Assembly (NCBI RefSeq): GCF_000227135.1
Contig: NC_018260.1
Span: 801,201-865,200, forward strand
DNA length: 64,000 nt
Source: Leishmania donovani
Taxonomy: Eukaryota; Euglenozoa; Kinetoplastea; Trypanosomatida; Trypanosomatidae
Direction of reading: 5' to 3'
A program made the position numbers and the translations under genes. Shown here one piece after another: positions 1-10,470 of this stretch. Every line of letters begins with the position of its first letter. The first letter of the stretch is position 1. A model generated the notes under the pieces. That model saw only the letters and a list, made by a program, of their open reading frames with translations. It searched no databases and was not told the origin of the DNA.

Positions 1-375
1 GGGAGGTCAGAGCGATGCATCGCTGCTGACGTGGGCGGCCAGGTCGTGGACGGCGCTGCGTCGGAGCGACCCGCGACCGTGCACCGGGCTGCGCCATCCA
101 TGCTATATGGGCGGAGTGTCAGCGCGACTCGACCGCGACCCGCCCGGCCCTCACTGCCTCCTGGTGTGTGGCGCCTGCGCCACGCCGAGGGATGCGCCGG
201 GTGGCGGCCGGCATAGTGGGGGCAGCTGTGGGGCTGCGTGCGCAGAAGAGGCTGGCAGAGGCTGAGGCAGGGCCCGTGCTGAGATGGCTGCGCCGGCGCA
301 TGGCTGTGATGCGCGTGTCTCTAGCGCTGCTTCGCACCACGAGATGAGGGCATGTAACGGAGGGTGGGTAGAGTA
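1..375. mobile_element. Candidate degenerate SIDER-type retroposon (part)
   Basis: This GC-rich non-coding block has a base composition unlike the T/C-rich intergenic DNA that follows it. Its texture (stretches such as gaagaggctggcagaggc and ggctgtgatgcgcgtgtctc) resembles what I remember of the short interspersed degenerate retroposons found in Leishmania 3' UTRs. The left end lies outside the window and no target-site duplication or poly-A tail can be seen. The call rests on memory of family texture, not on an alignment. Confidence 0.35.
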
Positions 376-1558
376 GCGGTCGAATCATGCTGCGTGGCAG
401 AGAAATGGGCACGTCAAAATGAAGTGAACCGAAGCAGGCAGGCTTGCTCCCATGTCTGCTTCTCCCCTCTTCGTGTTTTTTTTGTTGTCGTGGTGCTTTT
501 GTGCCCGCGCTCTGCTCTATCAAAGGCACTTCACCGCGCGCCCTCTAAGCTCCTCTGTAAACTACCAGCTTGCGAATACGTTTCTCTCCCACCGCGACGC
601 CCACAAGCACAGGTGCTTGCGTGATGTTTGAACCTTGAATGTGTGCTTGTGGTGCGGAGAGTGGCGTGTATGGTTCGGAGGTGATGAGGCCAGGGGCGGT
701 GTAGCGGGGTTTCCTAAGAAGGAGGCTCACATACAAGGAAGCGAGAAGGGAAAAAAGGAGGAGCGCACGAGCATCTGCTTGAATGTTTGCTAGATCTCTC
801 TGTCTGTATGTGTGCGCCCTTTTTCGCTCAGGTCAGCGTGTGTGTGTGTGCGATGCTCTTTTTCGTGCCCCTCCTGTCTCGCAGTCATTTTTTCCGTCTC
901 TTGTCCCACCCCTTGCCGCTTCCTGTGTGGCGGCACTTCGTGAGCGCATAGGTGATGGATTTTGGGCGTCGTGGCCTGTTACTATGTGGTGCCACCCGTC
1001 TAGAAGCTGCCATCTTCTGCTTCTGATGCGGCATGGCTGCTCAGCTCAGCGACGTGGCAAGTAGCATTGCTGACTCGCTGCCCATCTCGACAAACCGCTG
1101 TGTATCTCTGCTCTTCTCATTTCTCTCTGATTGTGGTATCATGCGGTATTACTCACTTCAGTACAGGCCGCCGCCGCTGCTGCCGTCACCGTCGCCCCCC
1201 CCCCTCCGCACGCTCATACGCACACACGTGCACCGCTGCCCGTCCGCCACCCTCTTCTGCAATCTGCACCGGTGCTTGTCGGCGCTGCCGACAGCGAGAG
1301 GCAGACGGAAGCGGCCCAGTCAGTAGAAAGGGGAGTGGGGCCAGAGGTTTCGCTCTCGAGGCGCTTTGGCTTCCGTCTGTGCATCTTTCTCGATTTCTTG
1401 TCGGATGCTGGAAGGGGCACCGCAGCCAGGGCCGCGCATGAGCAGGAAGGACAAACAGACACGCACAAAGTAGAAATTATCCGGGCACACGCGCAAGCAC
1501 GCTGACCCCTTGCGCTTCGCTCTCGCTGTCACGCGACTACACACGCACCTACCGAGAG
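1..1558. other. Intergenic region upstream of the ARMC2-like gene
   Basis: No ORF here looks coding. The first ~380 bases are GC-rich and listed separately as a candidate degenerate retroposon. From about 780 to 1210 the + strand becomes pyrimidine-rich, with a C run near 1194-1204, which fits the 5' flank of a trans-spliced gene. Several AG dinucleotides follow (for example 1293-1294), so the splice acceptor cannot be fixed by eye. Confidence 0.6.
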
Positions 1559-4500
1559 ATGCCTCCCAAGCGGCCCTCTGGGCGTTCACTGGGGCCGGTG
1601 GGGTCGTCGTCGCTGACATCATCTACCCGCACGCCCCTTCACACACAGGAGCTGCTGCTATTCAGCAGTCCCATCTCCGCCACTCCGGCAAAACGATCGA
1701 CATCGACGAACAAGCGGACAGGGTCCTCTCACGCTGTTGGAGCGCGCCAAGCTGGGCGTTCCCGGGGTTTCTCGCAGCATGGCCAGTCACCATCCTCGAC
1801 GGCGGCCTGCAAATGGACCGATCGCACACCGGCCGAGTACGAGCCTCTCCCCGAGCACTACCACGCGGCACCCTGTACTTCATCCAAAGGGTTTTCTTCT
1901 TCCATGGCCGTCGCACCGTCTGGGGTCGTCACAGCGAACGCGAACGGCAGCCGCGTCCCGCTCCCGCCTCCCCGGCCGCAGATCCCGCCGGCGAACGGTG
2001 CTGGTCTTACTGCTACGCCAACAACCACCGCACCTCCCATCGTTGCCTCTGGCGCCGGAAGTCGTGTGATCCGTCTTCTGCGCGACGCCCGTGCGGCGGT
2101 GCAAGACCCGATCCGACCCGAGACACCATTAGAGGTCTTCGCAGCACCGCCTTCTCTTTCGACAGGCGCGTCAGCGGATAAACACAGACTGAGTCGCACA
2201 GCCGCCTCTTTTCACGCTCGCCGCCCTGTTCGACTGGAGAGCCGTTCGCAGCGCCGCCTGCCTGCCGGATGGCGTCTAGCCCCCATGGCACCGCCTTCCT
2301 CAGCGTCGGCGTCGCCCTTCTCTGGTGCGGCTCTCCAGATAGCTGGGGGAAACGCGGCTGCGTCTTTGACTGCACCCGACGCCAGAGACGCCATGCCTAG
2401 CAGCGCCGATCCCCCCGTATCCGTGCCTCACACATCTCCGATGCCCTCTGCAGGGATGCTCGAGCCCCCTGGCAGCCTCACCGCTGATAAGGATGCAAAC
2501 AACGAGCAGGCGGGACAGTCGCCGACAGCGTCTGGCAGTCACGGAATTGATGCCCAGGAGTTCAGCCAACTTTACCATGTGGCCCAGCAAGCAGGCGATT
2601 CCAGAATTGAACAGGCAGTCGATCTTCTTCTTCAGCTGAAGCAGTGGCTGGTGACATCACTGCACTCGACTGGAAAGACGCCCGCACTTGACGGGGAGGC
2701 CGTGGCGTGCCTTCAGACGACACTGCTGCACTTCTGCAGGTATTGGCCCACTGGCGCCACGCTGCGACAGGCCGTGGATTACTGCTTTTCCAGGAACTCT
2801 GACATAGAAGAATTTGACAGTGCCGAGGGCTCTCGTGCAGCAGCTTCGGCAAACACCACCCTGGTACCACTCCTATACGCGCAAAGGTCTTTGCTTGCTG
2901 CGACCATCATGCTGCAGAGCTTCCCGGTCACAGCGCTCGTGGCGGAGCCCGTTTCGTTTGAGAAAATGGTACGCACACTGCACATTATTGCGGAGGCGGG
3001 TCTCGCCGAGTGGGTAGCGCGTGAGACGGATGCTCTCGGGGCACTGGTAGAAGCTCTGCGGCTGCTGGCGGGGCCTGAGCTCAGTGCCCAGCCGCAGGCG
3101 GTGCAGTGGGTTGAGTGGGTCTTGGAGACCGTCGCCCTTTGTTTGGAAGATGCCGCCGACACCGCTGCCACCTCCGCGTCTCATGGTGCTCCTCTGGGAG
3201 CTGGCGATCTGAGCATGCTTCGACTTCGGCAGCGACTGAACAGCAGTGGCTTTTCGTCACCCACGAGTCGTCCTCTTTCAGGCTGCGGGGAGACAGACGT
3301 GATTCGCGGCAGCGGGCTTGTAGACGGCGAAGCTCCGAACCAGCTGCGCCGGAAGCAGTCATGCCATGTGAAGTCCTCTTCCCGTCACCTCCATCCGCAT
3401 CCTGTCAACAACGCGCCCTTCGCTGACTCCATCTCTTCGGGGTCACCTCTGAGCTTTATCCAGAGTGGGGGCGGCGGGGCCGCCGCCGCGGCATTCGCGC
3501 TCTTTCCGCCCCGCACTGCACCAGAGGAACACGTGAACCTTTGTGACCACCTTGTTTGTCTCGGCTTTCTGCCTACCCTACAGCGGATCAGCGATCACGC
3601 GCTAGCGCAGTGTGCCCCCTCGAACGGAGATCGGGCAGGCTCTTCGACAGCGAATGCCCTTGCATCGCTGCTGCCTATCATTGGTACCCTTTATCGATGC
3701 TTTGCTCAGAGCTACCCGGAGGAGTTGCGTGGGCTCGGTGTCTTGGGCACCCTCACGAGCATGCTAAACATGTGCGCGACGGACGCGGCAACGGTTGAGG
3801 CGGCCGCGCGCACCCTGGTGAAACTCACCTTCGTCGATGAGTGCTTGGCGGAGATGCAGGCAGGAACGGCCGTGATTGCAGCCGCCGCGCACGCGCTGCG
3901 CTCACAGCTGTTCCGCACGCACGCAGACACACCGCAAGAGTCGTCGATAGAGCTCCTAGTCTCCCGTCTGTGCGGCGTGATGGCCCGCGTCGCAGAGGAC
4001 AGCACGGAGCAGCAGGAGTACCTTGTGTCTACTTCGATGGTGCACCTCTTGGAGGCGCTAACAACGCGTTACGTTACCGTTTCCGGCCCTGCAGACCTCG
4101 AGCTAGAGCATTTCAGTGATTCGTTGCCGCTGCCGCCATCGCCAGTGCTACAGGCTGTGGTCTGGGTGCTTGGTATTGCATCCATGTCACCCCAGTGCCC
4201 CTTGCAGCTCGTGCGGTCAGTGACGCCGCCGCTGGTGCGCCTCTTGGCGGTGCTGAGGAAAACGCCGAATATGCAGTTGACGGCCGTGTACGTGCTCATG
4301 TGTCTCAGCAATCTGTCGTACTTCTTCGGCGCCTTTGAGTCTTTAGAGCCGGCCCGCAGTGAGAACGACGGCGGGTATGCATCCGACTGGCTTCCCTCCC
4401 TTTACAGCTCCCTCGGGTTGCTGCTGGCACATTACCTCTTTGAGGACAACGCTGAGGCCACTGTGGAGGCTACTCGCATCCTCGGTAACATCAGCTACAC

Positions 4501-4894
4501 GAACGCCGGGCGCGACTGGATGGAGGCAAACCACTGCGACGAGGTGACAGTGCTCTTCCTCGGACATGAAGATTTGCGTATCGTGTACAACTGCTGTGGA
4601 GTGCTGCTCAACCTGACGGCAGCCTCGCCGTGCCGCATCGTGCAGGATCCAGAGCTGCTGCAAACCATGCTCTCATACACGTCGCGATACACCGACCAGG
4701 ACAGAGTCGAGGCAGTGACGGCTCTCGAGGAGGCGCGACTGCGTCAGGAGCAGCAGGAGCTGCAGCAGCAGCGGCGCGGCGGGGATGTGAAGGAACTCGC
4801 GTCCGAGGCGAGCAGCCACGTCGCACAGATCTCGGATATTGTGGAGAAACTGCTCCTCAACGTGCATGGTGTGCTTAAAGCATCCGCCATATAG
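1559..4894 (+). CDS. ARMC2-like armadillo-repeat protein, probably flagellar
   Basis: The 1111-residue product starts at the first ATG of a long open frame. The N-terminal half is low-complexity and rich in S, P and A. Around residues 168-195 it carries an arginine-rich helix followed by a P-E-T-P segment (RVIRLLRDARAAV), which matches my recollection of the conserved N-terminal motif of ARMC2. The C-terminal half is helical. Near residues 965-1020 it has ILGNISYTNAGRDWM and then CCGVLLNLTA, matching the final ARMC2 armadillo repeats. A glutamine-rich coiled segment sits near the end. ARMC2 (PF27 in Chlamydomonas) is known as an intraflagellar-transport adapter for radial spokes, so a role in flagellar assembly is inferred. 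Another armadillo protein is possible, but the two motifs together favour ARMC2. Confidence 0.75.
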   Translation: MPPKRPSGRSLGPVGSSSLTSSTRTPLHTQELLLFSSPISATPAKRSTSTNKRTGSSHAVGARQAGRSRGFSQHGQSPSSTAACKWTDRTPAEYEPLPEHYHAAPCTSSKGFSSSMAVAPSGVVTANANGSRVPLPPPRPQIPPANGAGLTATPTTTAPPIVASGAGSRVIRLLRDARAAVQDPIRPETPLEVFAAPPSLSTGASADKHRLSRTAASFHARRPVRLESRSQRRLPAGWRLAPMAPPSSASASPFSGAALQIAGGNAAASLTAPDARDAMPSSADPPVSVPHTSPMPSAGMLEPPGSLTADKDANNEQAGQSPTASGSHGIDAQEFSQLYHVAQQAGDSRIEQAVDLLLQLKQWLVTSLHSTGKTPALDGEAVACLQTTLLHFCRYWPTGATLRQAVDYCFSRNSDIEEFDSAEGSRAAASANTTLVPLLYAQRSLLAATIMLQSFPVTALVAEPVSFEKMVRTLHIIAEAGLAEWVARETDALGALVEALRLLAGPELSAQPQAVQWVEWVLETVALCLEDAADTAATSASHGAPLGAGDLSMLRLRQRLNSSGFSSPTSRPLSGCGETDVIRGSGLVDGEAPNQLRRKQSCHVKSSSRHLHPHPVNNAPFADSISSGSPLSFIQSGGGGAAAAAFALFPPRTAPEEHVNLCDHLVCLGFLPTLQRISDHALAQCAPSNGDRAGSSTANALASLLPIIGTLYRCFAQSYPEELRGLGVLGTLTSMLNMCATDAATVEAAARTLVKLTFVDECLAEMQAGTAVIAAAAHALRSQLFRTHADTPQESSIELLVSRLCGVMARVAEDSTEQQEYLVSTSMVHLLEALTTRYVTVSGPADLELEHFSDSLPLPPSPVLQAVVWVLGIASMSPQCPLQLVRSVTPPLVRLLAVLRKTPNMQLTAVYVLMCLSNLSYFFGAFESLEPARSENDGGYASDWLPSLYSSLGLLLAHYLFEDNAEATVEATRILGNISYTNAGRDWMEANHCDEVTVLFLGHEDLRIVYNCCGVLLNLTAASPCRIVQDPELLQTMLSYTSRYTDQDRVEAVTALEEARLRQEQQELQQQRRGGDVKELASEASSHVAQISDIVEKLLLNVHGVLKASAI

Positions 4895-5954
4895 AAAATG
4901 TCGGCAGGGATAACAAAGGCCCGCAGCAGGCTACCGCGCTGTGCCGCAGCCTGGCAACTGTTGTGCTTCAAGGTGATGTGCGTGCGGCGCTGCATACGAG
5001 GATTGCGTGTAGTGGTGGTTAGGGGCCACTCCACACGTGTGCTCGTGCGGGCCATCCTGTATTTGCTGTGGTGGCCATTTTGATTCACCCTTCTCCCTCT
5101 TTCTTTTGCAGGGGCTGCTTCGCTCCGTCATGTACATAGCCGACGATGCTGTTGTTACGTGTTGATTGCATGTGTGCGCCAAGCTAGTGTTTGCCTCGTT
5201 CCAACCATCGCTCCCTCGAATGGAGGGGGGAGAGGGGAGTTCGCGCCGTGGTAGCGCGTACGGATGCACGTGCGAGCACGCGCGCGTGCTCGGCCGGTGC
5301 GGCGACACGGATTTCGGTTGATGGACGAGAAAGAAGGAAAAGAAAGACAACGCCAATGCCAGCAAGGACTTTCTCTTCTTTCCACCACTCCGGAAAAAGG
5401 GCGAGACCGATGCATTAAGCCCCAACGGTCGGACGCGTGCAGTACCTGAGATACACGCAAGCTGTGCTACACCGAGCCAACACAAGCCCCCCGCGTGCGC
5501 GACTATGGCAATGCCGGTGGCAGCGCTTCACCATGAGGGGTTTCGCCTCGCATCTCGGGTATCTTGGGTCTCAGGTAACGAGAGAGAGAGTCACAGCATA
5601 CGCCTGCATGCGCTGAGGTCAAAGAGTGGCACGCGGCACACACTTCATCTTCGCCCCTTTCCCATCCCTCTCTCTCTGCATGCCTCCTTACTTTTTGCCG
5701 AGGGTGAGGGCATGCCCATCGTGGTGACCTGCATATTGAGGTGTTTTTGCCGTTGTCGTCTTGCGCTCTCCTTCGCTCGCCGGCTTCTCTTGACAAACTC
5801 GTCTCCCCCCTTTTTGTATATTTCACCTCGATACCGAGGCACCACACAAAACCTGTGCGGCGCAGCTGTGACTGCAGACGTGAGTAGACCAACTGAGGAG
5901 CACAGCTGTCAGAGAACCAGCGCACCCAAAAGAAAGAGGGGCGGCGGATTCGAA
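4895..5954. other. Intergenic region, ARMC2-like to small unknown gene
   Basis: The segment holds low-complexity purine and pyrimidine stretches and a poly-Y tract near 5801-5824. An ATG at 5505 opens a frame that continues into the next gene, but the predicted acceptor lies downstream of it, so the extra 150 codons are probably not in the mRNA. Confidence 0.5.
5801..5838 (+). promoter_or_regulatory. Predicted spliced-leader acceptor for the 183-residue gene
   Basis: A C/T tract at 5801-5815 is followed by AG at 5837-5838. This gives a 5' UTR of about 117 bases and supports the ATG at 5955 over the upstream in-frame ATG at 5505. Confidence 0.45.
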
Positions 5955-6506
5955 ATGAGCGCCCATGGTCCATCGGAAGTCGCCGCCGCCGCAGAGTCGA
6001 CACCGATGTCGTCTTCTTTGTCGTCTTCTTCGCCATCTTCCTCACTTCCAGCACCTAGTGCTGTGGGAACGCTCCCGGCCTGCTGCACTGAAGCCTTCAA
6101 GGAGCACTACAGAAGAGGCGAGGTGCCCCGGTTCGGCTGCTACGATCCGGTGTATCTCCGCCAAGCGTTCGATACCTCACCGACGCTTGACTCCGCGATG
6201 CGTAACCCAACGCACGCGAGCTTTTTTCCTCCCTTCTCGTATCTTGTTCGCACCTACGCTGATCATGGCGCCGCGTCGTCCTCCTCGCCTCTCGCCAGCC
6301 GCATCGCGGGTGGTGCACCCGCGGTGGATGAGGATGCAGATCAGGACGCCGTGACACTGACGGCGGATCGTGCGCGACCGGTGCACAGCTGGGAGCACAT
6401 CACGAGCGCGGAGGACATGTGGAACGGGCCACCGCTGACCATGAAGGTGCCTCCTGCCTCGGATTATGAGCGCATCTTGCTGGATCGTCCACCACGAGAT
6501 GCCTGA
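5955..6506 (+). CDS. Conserved-looking protein of unknown function
   Basis: The 183-residue product was not recognised. Residues 1-35 are rich in S and A. The central and C-terminal parts have ordinary globular composition, with aromatic motifs such as RFGCYDPVYLRQAFDT and SFFPPFSYLVRTYADHG and a C-terminal SWEHITSAEDMW. No signal peptide, membrane helix or coiled coil is evident. I chose the ATG at 5955 because the frame upstream is pyrimidine-derived low-complexity sequence and because a plausible acceptor AG lies at 5837-5838. A longer form from the in-frame ATG at 5505 is possible but unlikely. It is probably kinetoplastid-specific, which is an inference. Confidence 0.6.
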   Translation: MSAHGPSEVAAAAESTPMSSSLSSSSPSSSLPAPSAVGTLPACCTEAFKEHYRRGEVPRFGCYDPVYLRQAFDTSPTLDSAMRNPTHASFFPPFSYLVRTYADHGAASSSSPLASRIAGGAPAVDEDADQDAVTLTADRARPVHSWEHITSAEDMWNGPPLTMKVPPASDYERILLDRPPRDA

Positions 6507-7283
6507 GCAGTAGAGGCCCTATCCTAGTCGTTGCGCAGGGTACAGTGCTCAAGTGGCGGTCGCCTGTTTCCTTTCCTTTTTTCGTGTGTCTTCTCGACGT
6601 ACTGTTGTCGTCGTTGCGTTGGTTGCATAAAGTGTGGCAGATGTGTGCGGCACGCTGGCTTGCGGTGGCGAGGCGCCTGCAGTCATGTGCCCACGCGGCA
6701 CACCCTTGAGCGCCTCCGTACACTCTTTCGATCAAAAGGAAAGAGTGTTGGCTGCCGCTTTACCGCCATGGCCCCGTATGCGCACCCTAGCCAGGCGCGG
6801 CTTAAGAGTGGACTCATGCTTCTCTACCTCAAAAATGGACTCTCTCTTGTCTTGTCTTGGGCGGAGCGCTTCCTCACGTACGTGCACACGAACATGTGTC
6901 TGTGCCTGTGCGTGCGCGCCCCTTTTGCACGCAACATCTTCGCGGTCGCGTCCGACGTTGCCGTGCCGTTCACAAAGTCTCTCTCGCTCCTCCTCACTCG
7001 CTTCGGTGGCCCGCTGACTCGACTCCACGTCCGCTTTTGTGTGCCCCCCCTCTCTCCGCTGCTTGCCTTGCTGGTGCCCTGTGCTGCAAGCTGGGCGCAC
7101 ACGCCCCTCCGGTGGTGACGCCAACCCGGAAGCCGCCACTCGTTTTCTCCACCTCCCCTGCCCTACTCTCTCTCCTTATCTCTTTCTTCAGGTCTCGCAT
7201 AGGCGGCGTCCCCCCTGCGTTCTCTTAAGCTGCACAGCCCCTGACGCGTGTGTACAGTGACGGAGTACGAGCAACTGTACGGC
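6507..7283. other. Intergenic region, unknown gene to nucleoporin gene
   Basis: T/C-rich low-complexity DNA. Small ORFs overlap in several frames and none looks coding. It ends in a strong poly-Y tract and AG just before the nucleoporin gene. Confidence 0.6.
7144..7191 (+). promoter_or_regulatory. Predicted spliced-leader acceptor for the Nup107-like gene
   Basis: A pyrimidine tract of about 45 bases (7144-7188) ends in tttcttcag, with AG at 7190-7191. The resulting 5' UTR is about 92 bases to the ATG at 7284. This is one of the cleanest acceptors in the window. Confidence 0.65.
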
Positions 7284-9989
7284 ATGGCGGACATCCCGCT
7301 CCCCCGATCTCGCGCCTATGTTCGTGATGGGCACGGTCGCCCTGCTCCCGCGGGCTCAACAGCAGACAACGCGGACGTGGTTGCGGCTCCATTCAAGGCG
7401 CCTGGCAGCCAATGCGGCGCTGTCACCGCGGCGTGCAGCACTTCATCCTTGCGCACCTACGCGGAGTGGTACCTCCCATCCGCGAGTGACTCTAACGCCT
7501 TCCCCTCTTCTGGATCCGTGTCGAACGCGGCCACCGCTGCGGTTCGGGCAGTGCCAACTGTGGAGCACTTCAAGCAAGCGAGCCGCGCTGCTGGGCGCAA
7601 GCAGGAAGAGTACCTGTGGGCTCTCATGCAAGATGTCTACACGGATGCCGAGCAGTCTGATCAATACCACCCGGATGCCATCGGAATCGAATCGGTCCAG
7701 CCGCATCGTCGCTGGTTTGTCTCGCACTACGCTCATCTACAAGCCTTCCTGCAACGCCAGCCGGTACTGCGCCGGGCGAACATCATCTGCCGCTGGCTGG
7801 AGAGCACGTACCGCGACAACTCGCGACACGAGCCGCGTCTGCGTGGAGAGGAAGAGGTGGTGCTTCGCCAGCTCATCCTGACGTACCTGCGCGGCGGAGA
7901 ACTGAATCGCGCCATTAGCGCCGCCGTCACCTACGAGAGCTGCGTGCACAGCTGCATCCTCAGCGCTGCCCAGCTGCAGACGGTGCAGGAGCCGTGGTTC
8001 AGCCAGACTGCTTTGGTGCCTCTCTTTGGCGAGTACGCGCACGGCGAACTGAATCAGGCATGGTGCGGCAACGAATACCGCCTCGACAACCTCTCGCAGC
8101 TGTACGAGGAGTCCCTAAAGTACCGCAGCGCCGCCGCCGCCGTTGGCGTAGAGGGAAGCGCGGCGCCGTCAACGCCGAGCGCCGTGAGCGACTTCGATGC
8201 CGTAATTGGTGCGGCGCTGTGCGGAAACCTTACCGTGTTGGAGAACGCCTTCAAGGTGAACGGGAATTGGAAGGACATGGCGTGGTGCTACCTGCGGTGC
8301 GCGCTGGTGGTCGCTTTCACGAAGCAGCTGATAGTCGCCACCGGCGCCGGTGGCGAGGAGTCTGGTCGCCCGGCAGCAGGCGTTGTCGATCGCAGCTACG
8401 CGGTCTTCATCGAAGAGATGACGGGTAGCGGTGATAACTGGGCGGCGAGCTTCTCGCAGAAGCTGGTACAGGGCCTTGCTGCGCGCCTGCAGTCTGGTTT
8501 TCTGCCGCGTGCGCCGCTGGAAGAGCAGCTTCAGATGCGCTTCATCTTGCAAACACTCACGTGCACAGACGGAAAGCGCTCTCTGCTGTCTACAGCACCA
8601 TCCGCGGCGCCGGCGTCGACGACCTTACCGGGTGCGGCCGAGTGGTTCGACATCGTCCCGGAGGAGGGGGACAGCGACGCCGCGCGGCTGATCACGCACG
8701 TAGTGCTCGCGCAGGACGTCGCCTACGGGGAAACGCTGAGCCCGCACGCTGTTCAGGTGCGCGCCGGCGCAACGTTGGCGACGTCGCTAGCGCGCTACGC
8801 GGTTTTCTTAGCGCTGCTGCCTCGCTACCCGTTTGACGAGGGGCTGCGCGCTGTCACGGCCATGACGCTGCGGCTCCGGGACCCGCGGCACCGCGCCCGC
8901 GTCTACGCCGCTTTCATCATGGCCGCGCGCGAGTACGAGCTGCAGCGGCAGAACCTCTCCCGTAGCGAACTCGAGGAGCAGGAAGCCCGCCTGGTGCGTC
9001 AGTTTGTGACCGCGGACAGTGACGCAAATGTGCATGCGGAGGTGCAGCAGCTCCTCTACCAGCAGGTCGCGCCGACAGAGCTGCTTACGCACAACAAACT
9101 CGCCGAGAAGCTCATGTGGGAGGCCATGCACGCGGACTCTCTGTCCGACTACCTCGCGGTGCTCCATCGCTGTCTGTCGGCGTGCTGCAGCTTCTGGCTC
9201 ACGGAGCCCGAGCCCGAGGTGGAGGCGATTGCGGATGTGAGCAGCATCCTGACGCGCCGTGTCTTGGTGGAGATTCAGAGGCGGTGCGAGACACACGAGG
9301 GCGGGCGGGCCGGCGAACTCACTGGGGGAGCGACGTCGCCGTCCACTCCGTCACAGTCTGTCAGCCCTGTGACAGAGCACGAGCGCAGCGAAGCAACCTT
9401 CTGGTATCTGCTGAGCGAGGCACGTGGTATTGCAACGGAGCACGCTACGATAACTGCGCAACTAAACGCCGCCAAGCACACGGCCGCCTTTGCCGGGGCT
9501 GCAGCGGCGTCCAACCGCACACTCATCTACCAGCTCACTCAGGATGAGGCGGCGTTGCTGTGTAAGCTGGTGGAGCACACCCAGCGCGCTGTCCGGCACG
9601 GTGGCGCTGTCGTGTACCGCGACCGCCAGTGCCTGACGGCCATCATAAATTTGGTGCAGCAGCTGACGGAGGCGGTGACTCTCTCGATGCTGTCTGGTGT
9701 GGATGAGAGCGACGTCGAGGAGGAGAGCCCTGCCTCGTGTGATGAGCTCTCCCGCATGCAGCAAGTGTACGGACTAATGGAGGAGCTTCACAGCGCCGGC
9801 TACCTGCACCCGGCACTGCTCTCCCAGCAGAGCGCCAGTGCCCTCTACGCACAGATACGCGCCATGCGCGTGTCGTATGGGCAGCGCGTGCACAGGCGAC
9901 AAGTTGTGACTGCACTGCGCCAGCGGGCTGGCAGGGCCGCAGCAGAGGTCGGCCGCGTTGGTGCCTTCGTCGCCGTCGACGGTAAATGA
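7284..9989 (+). CDS. Nup84/Nup107-family nucleoporin
   Basis: The 901-residue, mainly helical protein starts at the first ATG of the frame; the frame extends upstream only with GTG. The segment around residues 308-335 (ALCGNLTVLENAF, then GNWKDMAWCYLR) matches the hallmark of Nup107/Nup84, where a G-A-L-C-G-N-L motif precedes a W-x-D-x-x-W-x-Y segment. Further on, LITHVVLAQDV and LARYAVFLALLP match the family's alpha-solenoid. Nup107 is a scaffold of the Y-shaped outer-ring complex of the nuclear pore. Trypanosomes have a divergent version of this complex, and I cannot say which named trypanosome Nup this is. The N-terminal 90 residues are low-complexity. There is no membrane segment. Confidence 0.7.
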   Translation: MADIPLPRSRAYVRDGHGRPAPAGSTADNADVVAAPFKAPGSQCGAVTAACSTSSLRTYAEWYLPSASDSNAFPSSGSVSNAATAAVRAVPTVEHFKQASRAAGRKQEEYLWALMQDVYTDAEQSDQYHPDAIGIESVQPHRRWFVSHYAHLQAFLQRQPVLRRANIICRWLESTYRDNSRHEPRLRGEEEVVLRQLILTYLRGGELNRAISAAVTYESCVHSCILSAAQLQTVQEPWFSQTALVPLFGEYAHGELNQAWCGNEYRLDNLSQLYEESLKYRSAAAAVGVEGSAAPSTPSAVSDFDAVIGAALCGNLTVLENAFKVNGNWKDMAWCYLRCALVVAFTKQLIVATGAGGEESGRPAAGVVDRSYAVFIEEMTGSGDNWAASFSQKLVQGLAARLQSGFLPRAPLEEQLQMRFILQTLTCTDGKRSLLSTAPSAAPASTTLPGAAEWFDIVPEEGDSDAARLITHVVLAQDVAYGETLSPHAVQVRAGATLATSLARYAVFLALLPRYPFDEGLRAVTAMTLRLRDPRHRARVYAAFIMAAREYELQRQNLSRSELEEQEARLVRQFVTADSDANVHAEVQQLLYQQVAPTELLTHNKLAEKLMWEAMHADSLSDYLAVLHRCLSACCSFWLTEPEPEVEAIADVSSILTRRVLVEIQRRCETHEGGRAGELTGGATSPSTPSQSVSPVTEHERSEATFWYLLSEARGIATEHATITAQLNAAKHTAAFAGAAAASNRTLIYQLTQDEAALLCKLVEHTQRAVRHGGAVVYRDRQCLTAIINLVQQLTEAVTLSMLSGVDESDVEEESPASCDELSRMQQVYGLMEELHSAGYLHPALLSQQSASALYAQIRAMRVSYGQRVHRRQVVTALRQRAGRAAAEVGRVGAFVAVDGK

Positions 9990-10276
9990 TTTCTGTAGCG
10001 AAAGGCTCTCGGACTCTTCAGACAGGACACCGCGCGGACTCGTGGGCAAATGCTCCCTTTCGTCTGCCGCGCACGCATCGCAGCCCCCCTCCCCTCTTCC
10101 TCCGCTTCAGCTGCGCCGTGGAAGTGGGGAGGGGCGATGGACGGCGGCCAGCAGCCAAAAGAGGGCTGGAGAGGTGGGCGGAAGGGCGGGAGTGAGGGGC
10201 CTAAGAAGGCTAGGATGCGCACAGCGAGTAAAGGCGCGACAGGCTTTGCCTGACATGCCTCCCCCCTCTTTCGCTC

Positions 10277-10277
<1 letters not shown>

Positions 10278-10308
<31 letters not shown>
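10278..10308. repeat. (CA)n microsatellite
   Basis: About 15 CA units, followed by degenerate CACAGA units to about 10335. Confidence 0.9.
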
Positions 10309-10313
<5 letters not shown>

Positions 10314-10470
10314 ACAGACACAGACACTCACACGTCACTGCGTGATGGCCCCTCATCTCTCGTCCCTTCCTGTGGTCTGCCTTGAAGGCCGTGCTTGGCG
10401 CGTCTTTTTCATGTTTTGCCTTCGGTGCTGTGGCTGATATAACACGTATATATATACACACACAAACACA

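Noticed and set aside
7248..7283. Upstream extension of the nucleoporin frame from a GTG
   Set aside because: Nuclear trypanosomatid genes start at ATG; the first ATG in frame is at 7284. The same reasoning removes non-ATG extensions at 17797, 27566, 44999 and 56741.
10278..10335. CA-rich repeated units considered as a CRISPR-like or satellite array
   Set aside because: Simple dinucleotide microsatellite without spacers, in a eukaryotic genome; the same applies to the other CA, GT and TA tracts.
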